Shown piece by piece: positions 27,710-37,381 of a stretch of DNA of 64,000 nt (the first letter of the stretch is position 1; each line of letters starts with the position of its first letter). Under the pieces are notes generated by a model, which did no database searches, was not told the origin of the DNA, and saw nothing but the letters and a program-made list of their open reading frames with translations. Source of the stretch: Acidiluteibacter ferrifornacis (GTDB lineage Bacteria > Bacteroidota > Bacteroidia > Flavobacteriales_E > Vicingaceae); the NCBI RefSeq assembly GCF_009909615.1, contig NZ_WWNE01000006.1:124001-188000 (forward strand), written 5' to 3'. The translations under genes and the position numbers were made by a program.

Positions 27710-29950
27710 ATGAAGAAGATTGCATTAGTTTTTATTGCAGCATTGTTTTTACTAGGAGTTCCTAAAGTAAAAGCAGATGAGGGGATGTGGTTGCCGATGT
27801 TTGTCAAGCGACTGAATTATGTAGACATGCAAAAACAAGGTTTACAATTAACTCCAGAAGAAATTTACAGTGTAAATAACTCAAGTTTAAAGGATGCAAT
27901 TGTGCGTTTAGGTGGAGGTTTTTGTACAGGAGAAATCATCTCTGACAAAGGTTTGATGTTGACCAATCACCACTGTGGTTTTGGTGTTATTCAGGAAAAT
28001 AGTACCAAAGAAAACAATTACCTGAGAGATGGTTTTTGGGCAAAAGAAAATAAGGATGAAATTCCTGCTGGTTTCAGCGTGTCATTCCTCGTAAAAATGG
28101 ACGATGTTACTAAAGACATTATTCCATTCTTAGGTGTTGAACTAACTGAAGCACAAAGAACAGCTAAGGCGGATTCTATCATCAAGGTTCTTGAAGAAAA
28201 AGCTGGAACTGACAATGAATATGATATTCAAATTAAAAGTTTTTACAATGGCAATGAATACTACCTATTTGTATATGAGACTTTTGGTGATGTTAGATTT
28301 GTAGGTGCTCCTCCATCATCTATTGGAAAATATGGTGGTGATACAGATAACTGGATGTGGCCTCGTCATACTGGAGACTTTACTCTTTTTAGAGTTTATG
28401 CAGATGCAGACAATAAACCGACTAAAGAGTATAAAGAGGACAATAGGCCTTATACTCCTAAACATTCATTACCTGTAAACATCGCGGATAGAAGAGCTGG
28501 AGATTATTCTATGATTTTTGGATACCCAGGAAGTACTGATCGTTACTTAAGTTCTTACGGAGTTGAAATGGCTGTAAATATTCAGCAACCTTCTATCGTA
28601 AAGCTAAGAAGACAAGTATTAGATATATACGAAGCTGAAATGGCAAAAGATGAGCAAACATACATCAACTATGCTGATAAGCAAGCTTCTGTAGCAAACT
28701 ATTGGAAATATTTCCAAGGCCAGACTGCTGGTTTGAAAAGATTGAAAATCTACGATAAGAAAAAAGCAGAAGAAGATGCATTTGAAGCTTGGATTGCTAA
28801 GGATTCTAAAAAGGCAGAGGAATATAAAAATGTTATCAGCAACTATGATCAAGGTTACCAAGAACTTTCAAAAATCATTTTGAAAAGCACCTACGATATT
28901 GAAGCGATATACAGAATCGAAGCAGTTTCTTTCGCATGGAGAAGTAGAGGTTTATTAGGAGCCCTTTCTAGTGATGACGAAGAGAAGAAAGCGAAAGCTG
29001 TTGAATCTTTTAAAGCCACTGCGGAAAAGCAATTCAAAGAATATTCTTACGCTATCGATAAGCAGGTCTTTGCAGCTATGGTAAAAGCTTATGCTACTGA
29101 TATTCCTGCAGATCAGCAGCCAAAAATGTTCAAAGACTTAGTTGCAAAGTTCAAAGGTGACTATGCGAAGATGGCAGATAAAATCTATAGTAAGTCTATC
29201 TATACTTCTAAAGAAAGAATGATGAAGTTTTTGGACAAACCTAAAGCTTCCACTATCGAAAAAGATCCATTGTATCAATTGGCTAAAACAATCATCTTAG
29301 AAGATTATGTTCAGACTTTAGGAGCTCAGAAAAAAGAGATCAACGAAAAGTTAGACAATGCAGGTCGTTTATATTTGAAAGGAATTCGTGAAATGAATCC
29401 AAACCATGCATATGCACCTGATGCGAACAGCACTATGCGTGTAACTTATGGTTCTGTGAAAGATTATTACCCAAGAGATGCTGTATACTATAACTATTAT
29501 ACGACAATCGAAGGTATCATGGAGAAAGAAGATCCAAAGAATCCTGAGTTTGTTGTTCCAGCTAAATTGAAGGAACTGTACAAAGCAAAAGACTATGGTC
29601 AATATGCTAACAGTAAAGGTGAAATGATCGTTAACTTTATTTCTAACAATGACATTACTGGTGGTAACTCAGGTTCTCCGGTAATCAACGGTAGAGGTGA
29701 ATTAATAGGTACTGCATTTGATGGAAACTGGGAAGCAATGAGTGGTGATATCGCATTTGAAACAGAATTACAGCGTACTATTTCTGTAGACATTAGATAC
29801 ACTTTATTCATTATCGACAAGTATGCAGGAGCGAAACACTTAATTGATGAAATGAAAATCATCAGAGAATTAAGCCCTAATACTACTGTTGAAGTTCCTG
29901 TTAAGGAAGAAGTAAAAGAAGAAAAAGCTAAAGAGACTAAGAAAAAATAG
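27710..29950 (+). CDS. S46 family dipeptidyl-peptidase, DPP7-like
   Basis: 746 residues with a signal peptide (KKIALVFIAALFLLGVPKVKA), periplasmic. The S46 signature is complete: EGMWLPMF near the N-terminus, catalytic His in LTNHHCG (residues 84-90), GGDTDNWMWPRHTGDF with the Asp, and TGGNSGSPVI with the catalytic Ser. S46 enzymes remove dipeptides from peptide N-termini. Eighteen residues after the catalytic Ser the sequence reads FDGNW; glycine there (Gly673 in Porphyromonas DPP7) goes with preference for hydrophobic P1 residues. The C-terminus has a Lys/Glu-rich tail (VKEEVKEEKAKETKKK). The paralogue at 37497 has Arg at the same position. Confidence 0.93.
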   Translation: MKKIALVFIAALFLLGVPKVKADEGMWLPMFVKRLNYVDMQKQGLQLTPEEIYSVNNSSLKDAIVRLGGGFCTGEIISDKGLMLTNHHCGFGVIQENSTKENNYLRDGFWAKENKDEIPAGFSVSFLVKMDDVTKDIIPFLGVELTEAQRTAKADSIIKVLEEKAGTDNEYDIQIKSFYNGNEYYLFVYETFGDVRFVGAPPSSIGKYGGDTDNWMWPRHTGDFTLFRVYADADNKPTKEYKEDNRPYTPKHSLPVNIADRRAGDYSMIFGYPGSTDRYLSSYGVEMAVNIQQPSIVKLRRQVLDIYEAEMAKDEQTYINYADKQASVANYWKYFQGQTAGLKRLKIYDKKKAEEDAFEAWIAKDSKKAEEYKNVISNYDQGYQELSKIILKSTYDIEAIYRIEAVSFAWRSRGLLGALSSDDEEKKAKAVESFKATAEKQFKEYSYAIDKQVFAAMVKAYATDIPADQQPKMFKDLVAKFKGDYAKMADKIYSKSIYTSKERMMKFLDKPKASTIEKDPLYQLAKTIILEDYVQTLGAQKKEINEKLDNAGRLYLKGIREMNPNHAYAPDANSTMRVTYGSVKDYYPRDAVYYNYYTTIEGIMEKEDPKNPEFVVPAKLKELYKAKDYGQYANSKGEMIVNFISNNDITGGNSGSPVINGRGELIGTAFDGNWEAMSGDIAFETELQRTISVDIRYTLFIIDKYAGAKHLIDEMKIIRELSPNTTVEVPVKEEVKEEKAKETKKK

Positions 29951-29970
29951 TCGTAACAGCATATAACTAG

Positions 29971-30005
29971 AAACGCCCATTTCGATAATCGAAATGGGCG
30001 TTTTT
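29971..30005. terminator. Bidirectional terminator between convergent genes
   Basis: A perfect 15-bp inverted repeat (29971-29985 and 29989-30003; core ACGCCCATTTCGA) with a 3-base loop, flanked by T on the plus strand (30001-30005) and by A at its left end (T on the minus strand). It sits between the DPP7-like gene (stop 29950) and the convergent GlmU-like gene (stop 30026), so it can serve both. Confidence 0.9.
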
Positions 30006-30025
30006 ATTTGAATAAAATCAAAATT

Positions 30026-31207
30026 CTAGAAATTGCGATACTTCGATGTTTCCTCAAAGATGTATTCCATTATCGATTTATCAGCTTCAGTAAATGGGAT
30101 ATTTCTACGCTCCATCATTTTCTCTGCTACCTCAAATGCCTTATTGGTTCGGAAGGTAATCCATTTGTCAGCTCCACCCCAAGCATAAGATGGAATGAAA
30201 TTTCTTGGAAATCCACCTCCATAAATATTTGCACTCACTCCTACCACTGTGGCGGTATTAAACATAGTATTGATTCCACTTTTAGAATGATCACCCATCA
30301 TTAATCCACAAAACTGTAAACCCGTATTTTTAAAGCCTCCTTTGGCATAATTCCAAATCTTTACCTCAGCGTAATTATTCTTCAGGTTTGAAACATTGGT
30401 GTCTGCACCTAAGTTGCACCATTCACCCAACACGGAATTTCCCAAAAAACCATCATGACCTTTATTTGAATAACCAAACATTACTGAATTACTTACCTCT
30501 CCTCCTGCTCTGCATTGAGGTCCAATAGTGGTGGCTCCATAAATTTTGGAAGCCATTTTTAGTTGAGCTCCTTCACACAAAGCCAATGCCCCTCGAACAA
30601 CTGAGCCTTCCATTATTTCTGCATTCTTCCCAATGTATATTGGACCGGTTGTCGAATTCAAAATTGCTCCTTGCACCTTTGCGCCTTCTTCAATAAACAA
30701 CTCTTGTCCAATATGTGTGTTTGTGTCTCCCAAAGGTTGAGAAGTCCTACCATCCGTCAATAATTCAAAGTCTCGTTTAATGGCGACATCATTCTTTGAA
30801 AAAATATCCCACACTTCATTGATTGAAATAATCTCCAAATCACAATTCACTTGATGAAAACCATGCACATCAAATGCACCTAACTCTACTTTTTGGGAAG
30901 ACCTGAACGCAATTATTTTTTCTTCATTCTGATGGTACAGCATTTCTCCTTCCTCCAAATCTTCAATGCAATGAAGCAACTCTGAAGAAGGGAAAACTCC
31001 ACCATTAATGTAACAATTGTCTGTTTCGTATTGCACCTTATACTTTACTTGCAAATAATCTGATGTCAAGAAAGAAATGTCTCCATTGAGATAATGTGCC
31101 CACTTTTCGGTAATGGTTAGAATTCCACACCTGATTTCTGAAACAGGTCGTGTATATGTAAAAGGGAGTAAATCAATCCTTCTATCATCGAATAAAATAT
31201 AATTCAT
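30026..31207 (-). CDS. GlmU-like putative sugar nucleotidyltransferase with left-handed beta-helix
   Basis: 393 residues. The N-terminus NYILFDDRRIDLLPFTYTRPVSEIRCGILT has the short TRPxSEIRxG start seen in a Bacteroidota group annotated GlmU-like. The C-terminal half is a hexapeptide beta-helix (GPIYIGKNAEIMEGSVVRG, IYGATTIGPQCRAGGEV, SNVMFGY-type repeats). The usual GlmU N-terminal signature LAAGxGTRM is absent, so the catalytic role is uncertain; a UDP-sugar pyrophosphorylase or acyltransferase-like function in cell-wall or surface sugar metabolism is only inferred from the family. It is monocistronic. Confidence 0.82.
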   Translation of the reverse strand: MNYILFDDRRIDLLPFTYTRPVSEIRCGILTITEKWAHYLNGDISFLTSDYLQVKYKVQYETDNCYINGGVFPSSELLHCIEDLEEGEMLYHQNEEKIIAFRSSQKVELGAFDVHGFHQVNCDLEIISINEVWDIFSKNDVAIKRDFELLTDGRTSQPLGDTNTHIGQELFIEEGAKVQGAILNSTTGPIYIGKNAEIMEGSVVRGALALCEGAQLKMASKIYGATTIGPQCRAGGEVSNSVMFGYSNKGHDGFLGNSVLGEWCNLGADTNVSNLKNNYAEVKIWNYAKGGFKNTGLQFCGLMMGDHSKSGINTMFNTATVVGVSANIYGGGFPRNFIPSYAWGGADKWITFRTNKAFEVAEKMMERRNIPFTEADKSIMEYIFEETSKYRNF

Positions 31208-31271
31208 CGGTATTTTATTTATCGTTAAACTGAAGGAAAGATAAGCGCAGTAGTTGAGTTTTACAAGAAAT

Positions 31272-31301
31272 AAAAAAGGCCTCTCGAAATCGAAAGGCCT
31301 T
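31272..31301 (-). terminator. Rho-independent terminator after the subtilase gene
   Basis: Stem AAGGCCT (31276-31282) / AGGCCTT (31295-31301), extended inside by TCG/CGA, with loop AAAT. The minus strand then reads a run of T (complement of 31272-31277). It lies 26 bp beyond the stop at 31327. Confidence 0.85.
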
Positions 31302-31326
31302 CCTATTATTGAATCTAAAATTTAAA

Positions 31327-34300
31327 TTACTGCACAATCAATTTTATATTCTTACGTGTGTTAGCAGTGTTTACTTGCAAGAAATAAATTCCTTTTTCCC
31401 AAGCACTCAAATCTAACTCCACTGTCGATTGATTCGCATTTTGTTGAATCACAACTTGTCCTTTGCTATCGAAAACAGTCATTTCCGCGGACTTCTCACT
31501 TCCTAAATTAACAGTAAATTGACCTTTACTTGGATTTGGGTAGACTTGAATTGCAGAAAGAGTGTACTCATTCAATCCAACAGCAGCTCCTGGATCCTCT
31601 ACTTCAAAATCATCTAATGCAATATCAGAAGTAAATCCTGAACCCGTGAACGCTCTAAATCTTACATTTACGATACTCCCATTGTAAGGAGTTAAATTGA
31701 TATTCGCTTGTCTCCATGAATTGCCTTGATTGAATTGTACAAAAGGAATCACATCTTCAATTAATTCTCCATCCACTAATAAATCAAAATGCAATTCACC
31801 CATAGTGGCTCCATTCATATGGTACCAAATAGACGCTTTAGGTGTAACACCACCGGACAAATCTATACATGGCGAATATAAATCAGCCGTTTGTTCAAAA
31901 CAACTGGACGTCTCTAGGTATAAATATTTACCGCTATTATTTCCTGTAGTATGGTCTGCCGTTGGGCCAGTATTATTGGATGGTGTAGTACCAGAATTGG
32001 TTCTAAAATCAAAGTCATCCCAAATGGTATTGGTTAAATTCAGCCATCCTTGAGACAATTGACAAACACCCTGCTCACAATTACTACTTGTTACACAATT
32101 AGAAAAACCATCGAAATTTTGGGTGTAAGGCGCGGTAATTGTTGTTGCATTCGCATACAACTGAAACCTTGAACTTACCGTGTCGTTATAGATATTTAAA
32201 TCAGAAGAATCTATGATTACCTCAATGGTATGAACTCCTGAATTTATATTCAAAGTGTTTGTAAATTCATACACCTTCACTTCAGATGGTAGAATTGTAT
32301 CTAAATAAACTTCTTTTGGAGATACAACTCCATTAAAACGATAAGATAAATTGAAATTCGTTTTGATGGATTGACCATTATTTCTGATTGCTACTTTCAC
32401 TTTAGTCGCTGTAGTATTTGAGCAATCAAACAGTGCATTTCCTCCTGGTGATAAGATTTTTTCAATGGCCAAATCATCACTTAATACACAGTTGGACACC
32501 CCCGCCGCTTTATAAACTGCAACTGTTCGCTTCCCTACTATATTATTCCCAATAGCTCTAATCGCTACCCAGGTTTCTCGATTCGATGGAAAAGTTACCA
32601 ATGCCGGAGAAGTAGTTACCGTTGTAATTGAATCCATGAACTTGTTTCCTAACACAAATACTTCGTAGGCAGTAGCACCTGCTACTGTATCAAAGTCTAT
32701 TGTAAATTCATTAGGACAAACAGCTGTTATCGCCAAATTATTGGGGCGGTCGATAATGTTAAAAGGTTGTTGAGAAACACCAGATACACCGTTTCGAGAC
32801 ACTCGGATTAAGGCCTGTCCAGTGGCAACATTCGGCGCGTTAAAGTATTGATACCTTCTACTAGCAGGAACACTTGTAGACAAGCTAGTCCAACTAGACC
32901 CTTTATTTAAAGAATATTCAACTGTAAAGTTTCCAGTGGTATCATAGGTATCCCAACGCACAATGTTGGAAGTTCCTGACTCTAAACTTTCCCCACCTGC
33001 AGGATAAGTAACGACTATTTCATCCATGATGAAAGAGTATACCAGTACATAAGCTTGAGGACCTTGTGGTATGGATGTTCCCTTTACGCTAATTTGCAAA
33101 CTGCCAGAAGCAGGATTATCAATTGAAATTTGTTCCATATTATTTTTAGAATCTACTCCATTCGTAGCGGGAGAATTTAAAGCAGCTGCATTTGGTGTGG
33201 AATTTAAAACATATGGTAGATAGTTCGGATTATTAACATCACTTCCAGTAATATCGAGGTTGTTCACTAAAGCTGAAGTAGTATTTACTGATGCTTCATA
33301 ATCGGTCCAATACACCATTACTTTAACTTGCTTTACTCCTGCAGGAATAACAATTGAATGAGAATTAGTATCCCCTTGTGAAATCGTATCCAATAAATAG
33401 GAGTTATCTTCAAATATTTCTAACGCTTTTCTCGCATTCAACCTTCCCCATCCAAAACTAAAGTCAGGACCTTTATTTCCTAAGTCATCGGCTGAATTTA
33501 GCATGGCTGCCTTCATTAATGATGAAGGAGGCAATTGTCCATTGTTCAATTCTTTATAGGCATGAACAAGGGCAGTGTATGCGCCGCTTGCACCTGGAGC
33601 CGCCATGGAAGTTCCTGTATTATTTACATAGTTATTATTTGGAAATACCGAAAATACATTGGTTCCGTTGGCACAAATGTCTGGCTTGATTCGACCATCG
33701 CTCGCAGGACCTCGACTGCTTGAGTTGGCCAATCCATCTGTTAAAGTCACATTCCCAATTGCCATTACGTTTTTTCCAGATTTAATCCCTCCTGTAATGT
33801 TTCCCCAACCAGATCCTGCACCATACCCACAATCAGAAGTTCCTGAATTGCCGGCAGAAAACACATGCATTATTGTATTCAATTGACGTACTTGCTGATC
33901 TGCAGTTTGAGCAAAAGCATTATAGCCTGCATTACACCCATTACCATAAGAAGTAGAAGTCACCACAATACCGGGGTTGGTAACTGATGTTGGTGAATTA
34001 TAAATCACATCCCACACATTGTATACTTTTAAATTGGCTCCCCAAGCCATTCCCTGAGCATCTGGATCTAAATTCCCGGCACCTATTGCAATCCCACAAA
34101 CGTGATCTCCATGCTCTCCTGTACTAGCTCCTGATACCGACTGATCTATTCTACCTTCAAAATCGATGTGAGGACCAATAGCACCATCATCACCAACTCC
34201 CATCCAAACACCTTCTCCATTATAAGAAATGCCATTAATGGTTTTATTCCCAATCCAATTCACTCGATGATTGGTTCTTCCAACCAAATCTTCTTTTACA

Positions 34301-34905
34301 GGCTCCGGATCAATCGGCTCCATATACTTCACCATTGGATGCCCAGCTATCGAGATGATATGCTTTGGATTTACTGCTATGGTAGTCAGGTTTGAATACG
34401 CATACTGCCTCAAAATATCTGCACCAAAATTTTGTAAGTAAGAAGTCCACTCCTCATTATTGAACTCTGAACTTGTTTGAACAACAACTTGTACCTTCTT
34501 CCCTAACTTCGAATGCTCGGGATAATTCTCTGTCGCCAAATCATGGTGCATTTTAAATTTAGGGGTAACCACATAAAGACCGTCAATGTTGAACTTTTTA
34601 GCAGTCTCTATAGCAGTATTCTCCGCCATTTTGACTAGAAATGTATTGTTGGTAATGAACCCTTCCACCTTTATTCCTGCAGCGTCCAATGCAGCCTTAT
34701 CAGCTTGAGTTGGAATACTAGTAAAATGAGCATAGAGGTAATAGGCCTCTTTGTACTTTGCTAATTCTAAATCTGACCAACTGATCTGCTCAATGTTGGG
34801 TTTAATTTTATAATCTGCCGATTTCAATTTTAAAAGCGTTTCTTGGCTATAACTTGAGAAATGCAAGGCCAAAAAACTAGCGACAACTAGTAAGTATGAT
34901 TTCAT
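31327..34905 (-). CDS. Secreted S8 subtilisin-like peptidase with T9SS type A sorting domain
   Basis: 1192 residues with a signal peptide (MKSYLLVVASFLALHFSSYSQ) and a propeptide-like region to about residue 200. The S8 triad is visible: Asp in MGVGDDGAIGPHIDFEG (239/240), His265 in GEHGDHVCGI, and Ser in NNTGTSMAAPGASGAY near residue 435. A P-type beta-sandwich region follows (QVKVMVYWTDYEA), then Ig/Fn3-like repeats, a segment suggesting a MAM/jelly-roll fold (near residue 960), and a C-terminal T9SS type A domain (IQVYPNPSKGQFTVNL, VFDSKGQVVIQQ, KGIYFLQV). It probably degrades proteins outside the cell, feeding the S46 dipeptidases encoded on either side. Confidence 0.95.
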   Translation of the reverse strand: MKSYLLVVASFLALHFSSYSQETLLKLKSADYKIKPNIEQISWSDLELAKYKEAYYLYAHFTSIPTQADKAALDAAGIKVEGFITNNTFLVKMAENTAIETAKKFNIDGLYVVTPKFKMHHDLATENYPEHSKLGKKVQVVVQTSSEFNNEEWTSYLQNFGADILRQYAYSNLTTIAVNPKHIISIAGHPMVKYMEPIDPEPVKEDLVGRTNHRVNWIGNKTINGISYNGEGVWMGVGDDGAIGPHIDFEGRIDQSVSGASTGEHGDHVCGIAIGAGNLDPDAQGMAWGANLKVYNVWDVIYNSPTSVTNPGIVVTSTSYGNGCNAGYNAFAQTADQQVRQLNTIMHVFSAGNSGTSDCGYGAGSGWGNITGGIKSGKNVMAIGNVTLTDGLANSSSRGPASDGRIKPDICANGTNVFSVFPNNNYVNNTGTSMAAPGASGAYTALVHAYKELNNGQLPPSSLMKAAMLNSADDLGNKGPDFSFGWGRLNARKALEIFEDNSYLLDTISQGDTNSHSIVIPAGVKQVKVMVYWTDYEASVNTTSALVNNLDITGSDVNNPNYLPYVLNSTPNAAALNSPATNGVDSKNNMEQISIDNPASGSLQISVKGTSIPQGPQAYVLVYSFIMDEIVVTYPAGGESLESGTSNIVRWDTYDTTGNFTVEYSLNKGSSWTSLSTSVPASRRYQYFNAPNVATGQALIRVSRNGVSGVSQQPFNIIDRPNNLAITAVCPNEFTIDFDTVAGATAYEVFVLGNKFMDSITTVTTSPALVTFPSNRETWVAIRAIGNNIVGKRTVAVYKAAGVSNCVLSDDLAIEKILSPGGNALFDCSNTTATKVKVAIRNNGQSIKTNFNLSYRFNGVVSPKEVYLDTILPSEVKVYEFTNTLNINSGVHTIEVIIDSSDLNIYNDTVSSRFQLYANATTITAPYTQNFDGFSNCVTSSNCEQGVCQLSQGWLNLTNTIWDDFDFRTNSGTTPSNNTGPTADHTTGNNSGKYLYLETSSCFEQTADLYSPCIDLSGGVTPKASIWYHMNGATMGELHFDLLVDGELIEDVIPFVQFNQGNSWRQANINLTPYNGSIVNVRFRAFTGSGFTSDIALDDFEVEDPGAAVGLNEYTLSAIQVYPNPSKGQFTVNLGSEKSAEMTVFDSKGQVVIQQNANQSTVELDLSAWEKGIYFLQVNTANTRKNIKLIVQ

Positions 34906-35095
34906 GGATGTAAATTAATTGTAAATTTTAGTCCATAAATTTAACGATTTATTAAGGTAGAATTTGTCTTATGGCTTACTTTATCGTAAGTGGAATTACT
35001 TAATTAAACAAGATTCAGAGGATTCTTGAATCCAAGGGGATTATAATTTAAATAAACTAGGATATGATTAAACAGGAATTTGAATAGTAATTGAA

Positions 35096-35136
35096 GCAGC
35101 GAAATGAATGTAAACCCTCCGAGAGTTAATCGCTGC
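35096..35136. repeat. Hairpin enclosing an imperfect palindrome
   Basis: GCAGCGA (35096-35102) pairs with TCGCTGC (35130-35136). Inside lies AACCCTCCGAGAGTT (35113-35127), itself close to palindromic (AACnCTCnGAGnGTT). The reverse complement of this 15-mer occurs at 37382-37396. It lies just after the stop of the type B gene but has no T tract, so it is not a standard terminator. Confidence 0.7.
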
Positions 35137-35146
35137 TAAAATATCC

Positions 35147-36940
35147 CTACCTCAACAAACTCAACGTCCCTTTATACGTTTCTCCATCGTGTTTGATGAT
35201 GTAGAAATAGACTCCGCTTGCGACGTTATTCCCGTACCATGACGGGCTGTTTTTCCATTGAGCCACTTCCATGCCCCATGCATTAAAAAGGGTAACTTCT
35301 ATTGGCAAACCTTTGGTATTGCCCAACTCCCAAGTGTCGTTGACTCCATCACCGTTTGGGGTGAAAATGTTGGGGATAATTAACACACAATGATTTACAT
35401 GTACTTCTATTTTACTTCGTTCTTCGGCGACACAATCATTAATCTCCGTTTCTAAATAATACACTTGGTTATTGGTGACTTTAAACGAATACTCAAATCC
35501 TTGAAAAAATGGATTGGTTGCTGTTGCGGAGTTGTACCAATTTAGGACAGAAAGTTTTTCTGCAAACTGCGGTACAATGGTTTGAGTGGTGTTTTGACAA
35601 AAAAGCATTACTGTGTCTTTTAATTTTGGAGGAATATTCTGAATAACTTTAAGAGTATCTGAAAACAAGCTATTGCAAACGCTCAACCGATAATACATTG
35701 GATTAGCACTAGGAATATGATTGGCAGAATCTCCTGCTGTTATGTTGTCCCAAATGGTTTGATTGCTGCTGTATTGCCACTGTGTTGAACCATTGGAATT
35801 GTTGCTGTACAAGTTCACGCTTTCTCCTTTACAAATGGTATCTGCTGAAATAGCAACAGAACCAACAGCATGATTGGGAACAATAGTAGTGTCCCATTGA
35901 TTGTTGGAGCTCACCTCATCTCGATTAAACGTTGCCGTTACGCTCAATTCATAATTAGCTCCTAAAGTTGTAAAATCTAACCCTTGAATTGGAATTTTTG
36001 CGGTACTACCTCCAAACAATGCTTCTGTAGGGATGGGATTGTAGCTATTGGAACTCACTTCTTGATTTATCGTTTGCACCACAAATCCGTTCCGTTTAAC
36101 AGTAGTAGTAATGCGCAAGGTATCTTGCGTAAAGTCCAACCATTCTTCCCCAGTATTGGTGTAGTTGATAGTAACATCTACAGGACTAGTGTAACAAAGC
36201 GCAGAATCCAACTGCACAGAAACAAGATTGCCATCATAGCTCAAAGGCAATGTTGCACAACTGCCTAAATAGAGGTTGTCTATAAAATAGTACGTGCCGT
36301 AATAACTGTCTTCGCTTTTGCTCCCTCCCACATAAAGTGTATCAATTGCTGTGGTGTCATTGAAATTACCCATGGTCAACACTTTTTCTCCACCTGCTGC
36401 TTTATAGGTATGGTTGTATACTGCCCATTTTTTGGTTTCAGTAATGTAGCTGGATTGAGAAACAATGATTTGAGGTGAATAAGGTAAATGAAAGTTAGAA
36501 GTAGAGGAAACCCTATTGTTGGACAAATAAATACCCAATTGATTGCGAGAAGCATATTGCATGGAATCCGGTAGGTTCACATGAATCCGAAAACAATAGA
36601 TAGAGTCCGTAATTAAGATTTGGTTTAAATCACATTGAATGTAATTTCTATTGGCTTTAATAAGTTTAAATAAATAATATATTTCAATTCCAATATACTT
36701 CGATCCTTTTTGAGGATATTGATAACCAAAAAGACTTTGTGGAACTGTCCAATATTGATCGTGAAATTCATTGTAATATTCAGGTTGGGTATTCAATCCG
36801 CCTGCTAATCGCCATTGATTAGGCAATGAGTAACCCCATCCTGTTTTTGAGGTATCCTCAAAAGAAAAATTAGGGATTAAATTTTGGGCGGTGCAAAGCA
36901 CCGCCCAAAACAAAATATTACTGGTTAAAAAGGTTTTCAA
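35147..36940 (-). CDS. Secreted protein with T9SS type B (gliding-motility-associated) sorting domain
   Basis: 597 residues. The signal peptide (KTFLTSNILFWAVLCTAQ) leads to a jelly-roll-like N-terminal domain (LIPNFSFEDTSKTGWGY, a carbohydrate-binding-like start), then CARDB/Ig-like regions (near 245-360 and 360-430). The C-terminus is a type B sorting domain: IPNIFTPNGDGVNDTWEL, VTLFNAWGMEVAQW, GVYFYIIKHDGETYKGTLSLLR. Such proteins are surface-anchored or secreted by T9SS. There is no ATG: the frame starts with TTG at 36940, immediately after the TAA of the remnant T9SS gene upstream, so the two were once probably an operon. The ligand is unknown. Confidence 0.9.
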   Translation of the reverse strand: MKTFLTSNILFWAVLCTAQNLIPNFSFEDTSKTGWGYSLPNQWRLAGGLNTQPEYYNEFHDQYWTVPQSLFGYQYPQKGSKYIGIEIYYLFKLIKANRNYIQCDLNQILITDSIYCFRIHVNLPDSMQYASRNQLGIYLSNNRVSSTSNFHLPYSPQIIVSQSSYITETKKWAVYNHTYKAAGGEKVLTMGNFNDTTAIDTLYVGGSKSEDSYYGTYYFIDNLYLGSCATLPLSYDGNLVSVQLDSALCYTSPVDVTINYTNTGEEWLDFTQDTLRITTTVKRNGFVVQTINQEVSSNSYNPIPTEALFGGSTAKIPIQGLDFTTLGANYELSVTATFNRDEVSSNNQWDTTIVPNHAVGSVAISADTICKGESVNLYSNNSNGSTQWQYSSNQTIWDNITAGDSANHIPSANPMYYRLSVCNSLFSDTLKVIQNIPPKLKDTVMLFCQNTTQTIVPQFAEKLSVLNWYNSATATNPFFQGFEYSFKVTNNQVYYLETEINDCVAEERSKIEVHVNHCVLIIPNIFTPNGDGVNDTWELGNTKGLPIEVTLFNAWGMEVAQWKNSPSWYGNNVASGVYFYIIKHDGETYKGTLSLLR

Positions 36941-37129
36941 TTATTCAATGATTAGTTTACCGCTTTCAACAGCAGCATCGTTAGAAACAATACGATAAAA
37001 ATAGATCCCCGGTTGCACGGCATTTATTTTTAATTGATGCGTATTGGTTGCAGTTAGTCGTTTAACTAACTGCTGCTTGCCCAATACATCGTACAACTCA
37101 AAAGTAACGTTTTCTTGATTGAATTGACT
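36941..37129 (-). pseudogene. Remnant of a T9SS type A protein gene (C-terminal domain only)
   Basis: The minus strand encodes 62 residues from just after a TGA (37132-37130) to a TAA at 36941-36943, with no start codon. The translation contains NVTFELYDVLGKQQLVKRL, AVQPGIYFYRIVSNDAA and SGKLIIE, the central and final strands of a type A sorting domain; the usual YPNP start and the whole mature protein are missing. Upstream, similarity stops at about 37130 where the hairpin-rich element begins. I infer a deletion or insertion that removed the body of a secreted-protein gene. Confidence 0.8.
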
Positions 37130-37143
37130 TCATCCTTGTGTTC

Positions 37144-37313
37144 TTTTGGCTTGACCCAAAATGAACCAAAAAGTCAAGTCTCTGAGTTTCCTTCTGCTGA
37201 TTCCTTCCTAAAGTCTAAGACCTTCGCCGGATCTCCTCAATTCTTCGGAGCTAGACGAACTTTCTAAGACTTTAGTTCAAAATCCTTGAAGAATCCTCTA
37301 GGACAACTTCAAG
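37144..37313. repeat. Hairpin-rich non-coding element
   Basis: Consecutive inverted repeats: TTTTGG (37144-37149) / CCAAAA (37156-37161) interleaved with CTTGAC (37150-37155) / GTCAAG (37173-37178); a 13-bp arm at 37208-37220 pairing with 37263-37275 with one mismatch (CTAAAGTC/GACTTTAG); and CTTGAAG (37285-37291) / CTTCAAG (37307-37313) with inner TCCT/AGGA. No coding frame covers it. The segment TTGACCCAAAATGAACCAAA resembles an interspersed element I recall from other Bacteroidota genomes, but there is no second copy in this window. From 37314 to the DPP11 terminator I see only the 15-mer at 37382. Confidence 0.6.
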
Positions 37314-37381
37314 ATGGAGATTTGATAAAAATAGAGACTATATTGTACGTGGCTTAAAGTTAGCATCTTAATTCCAATGCG

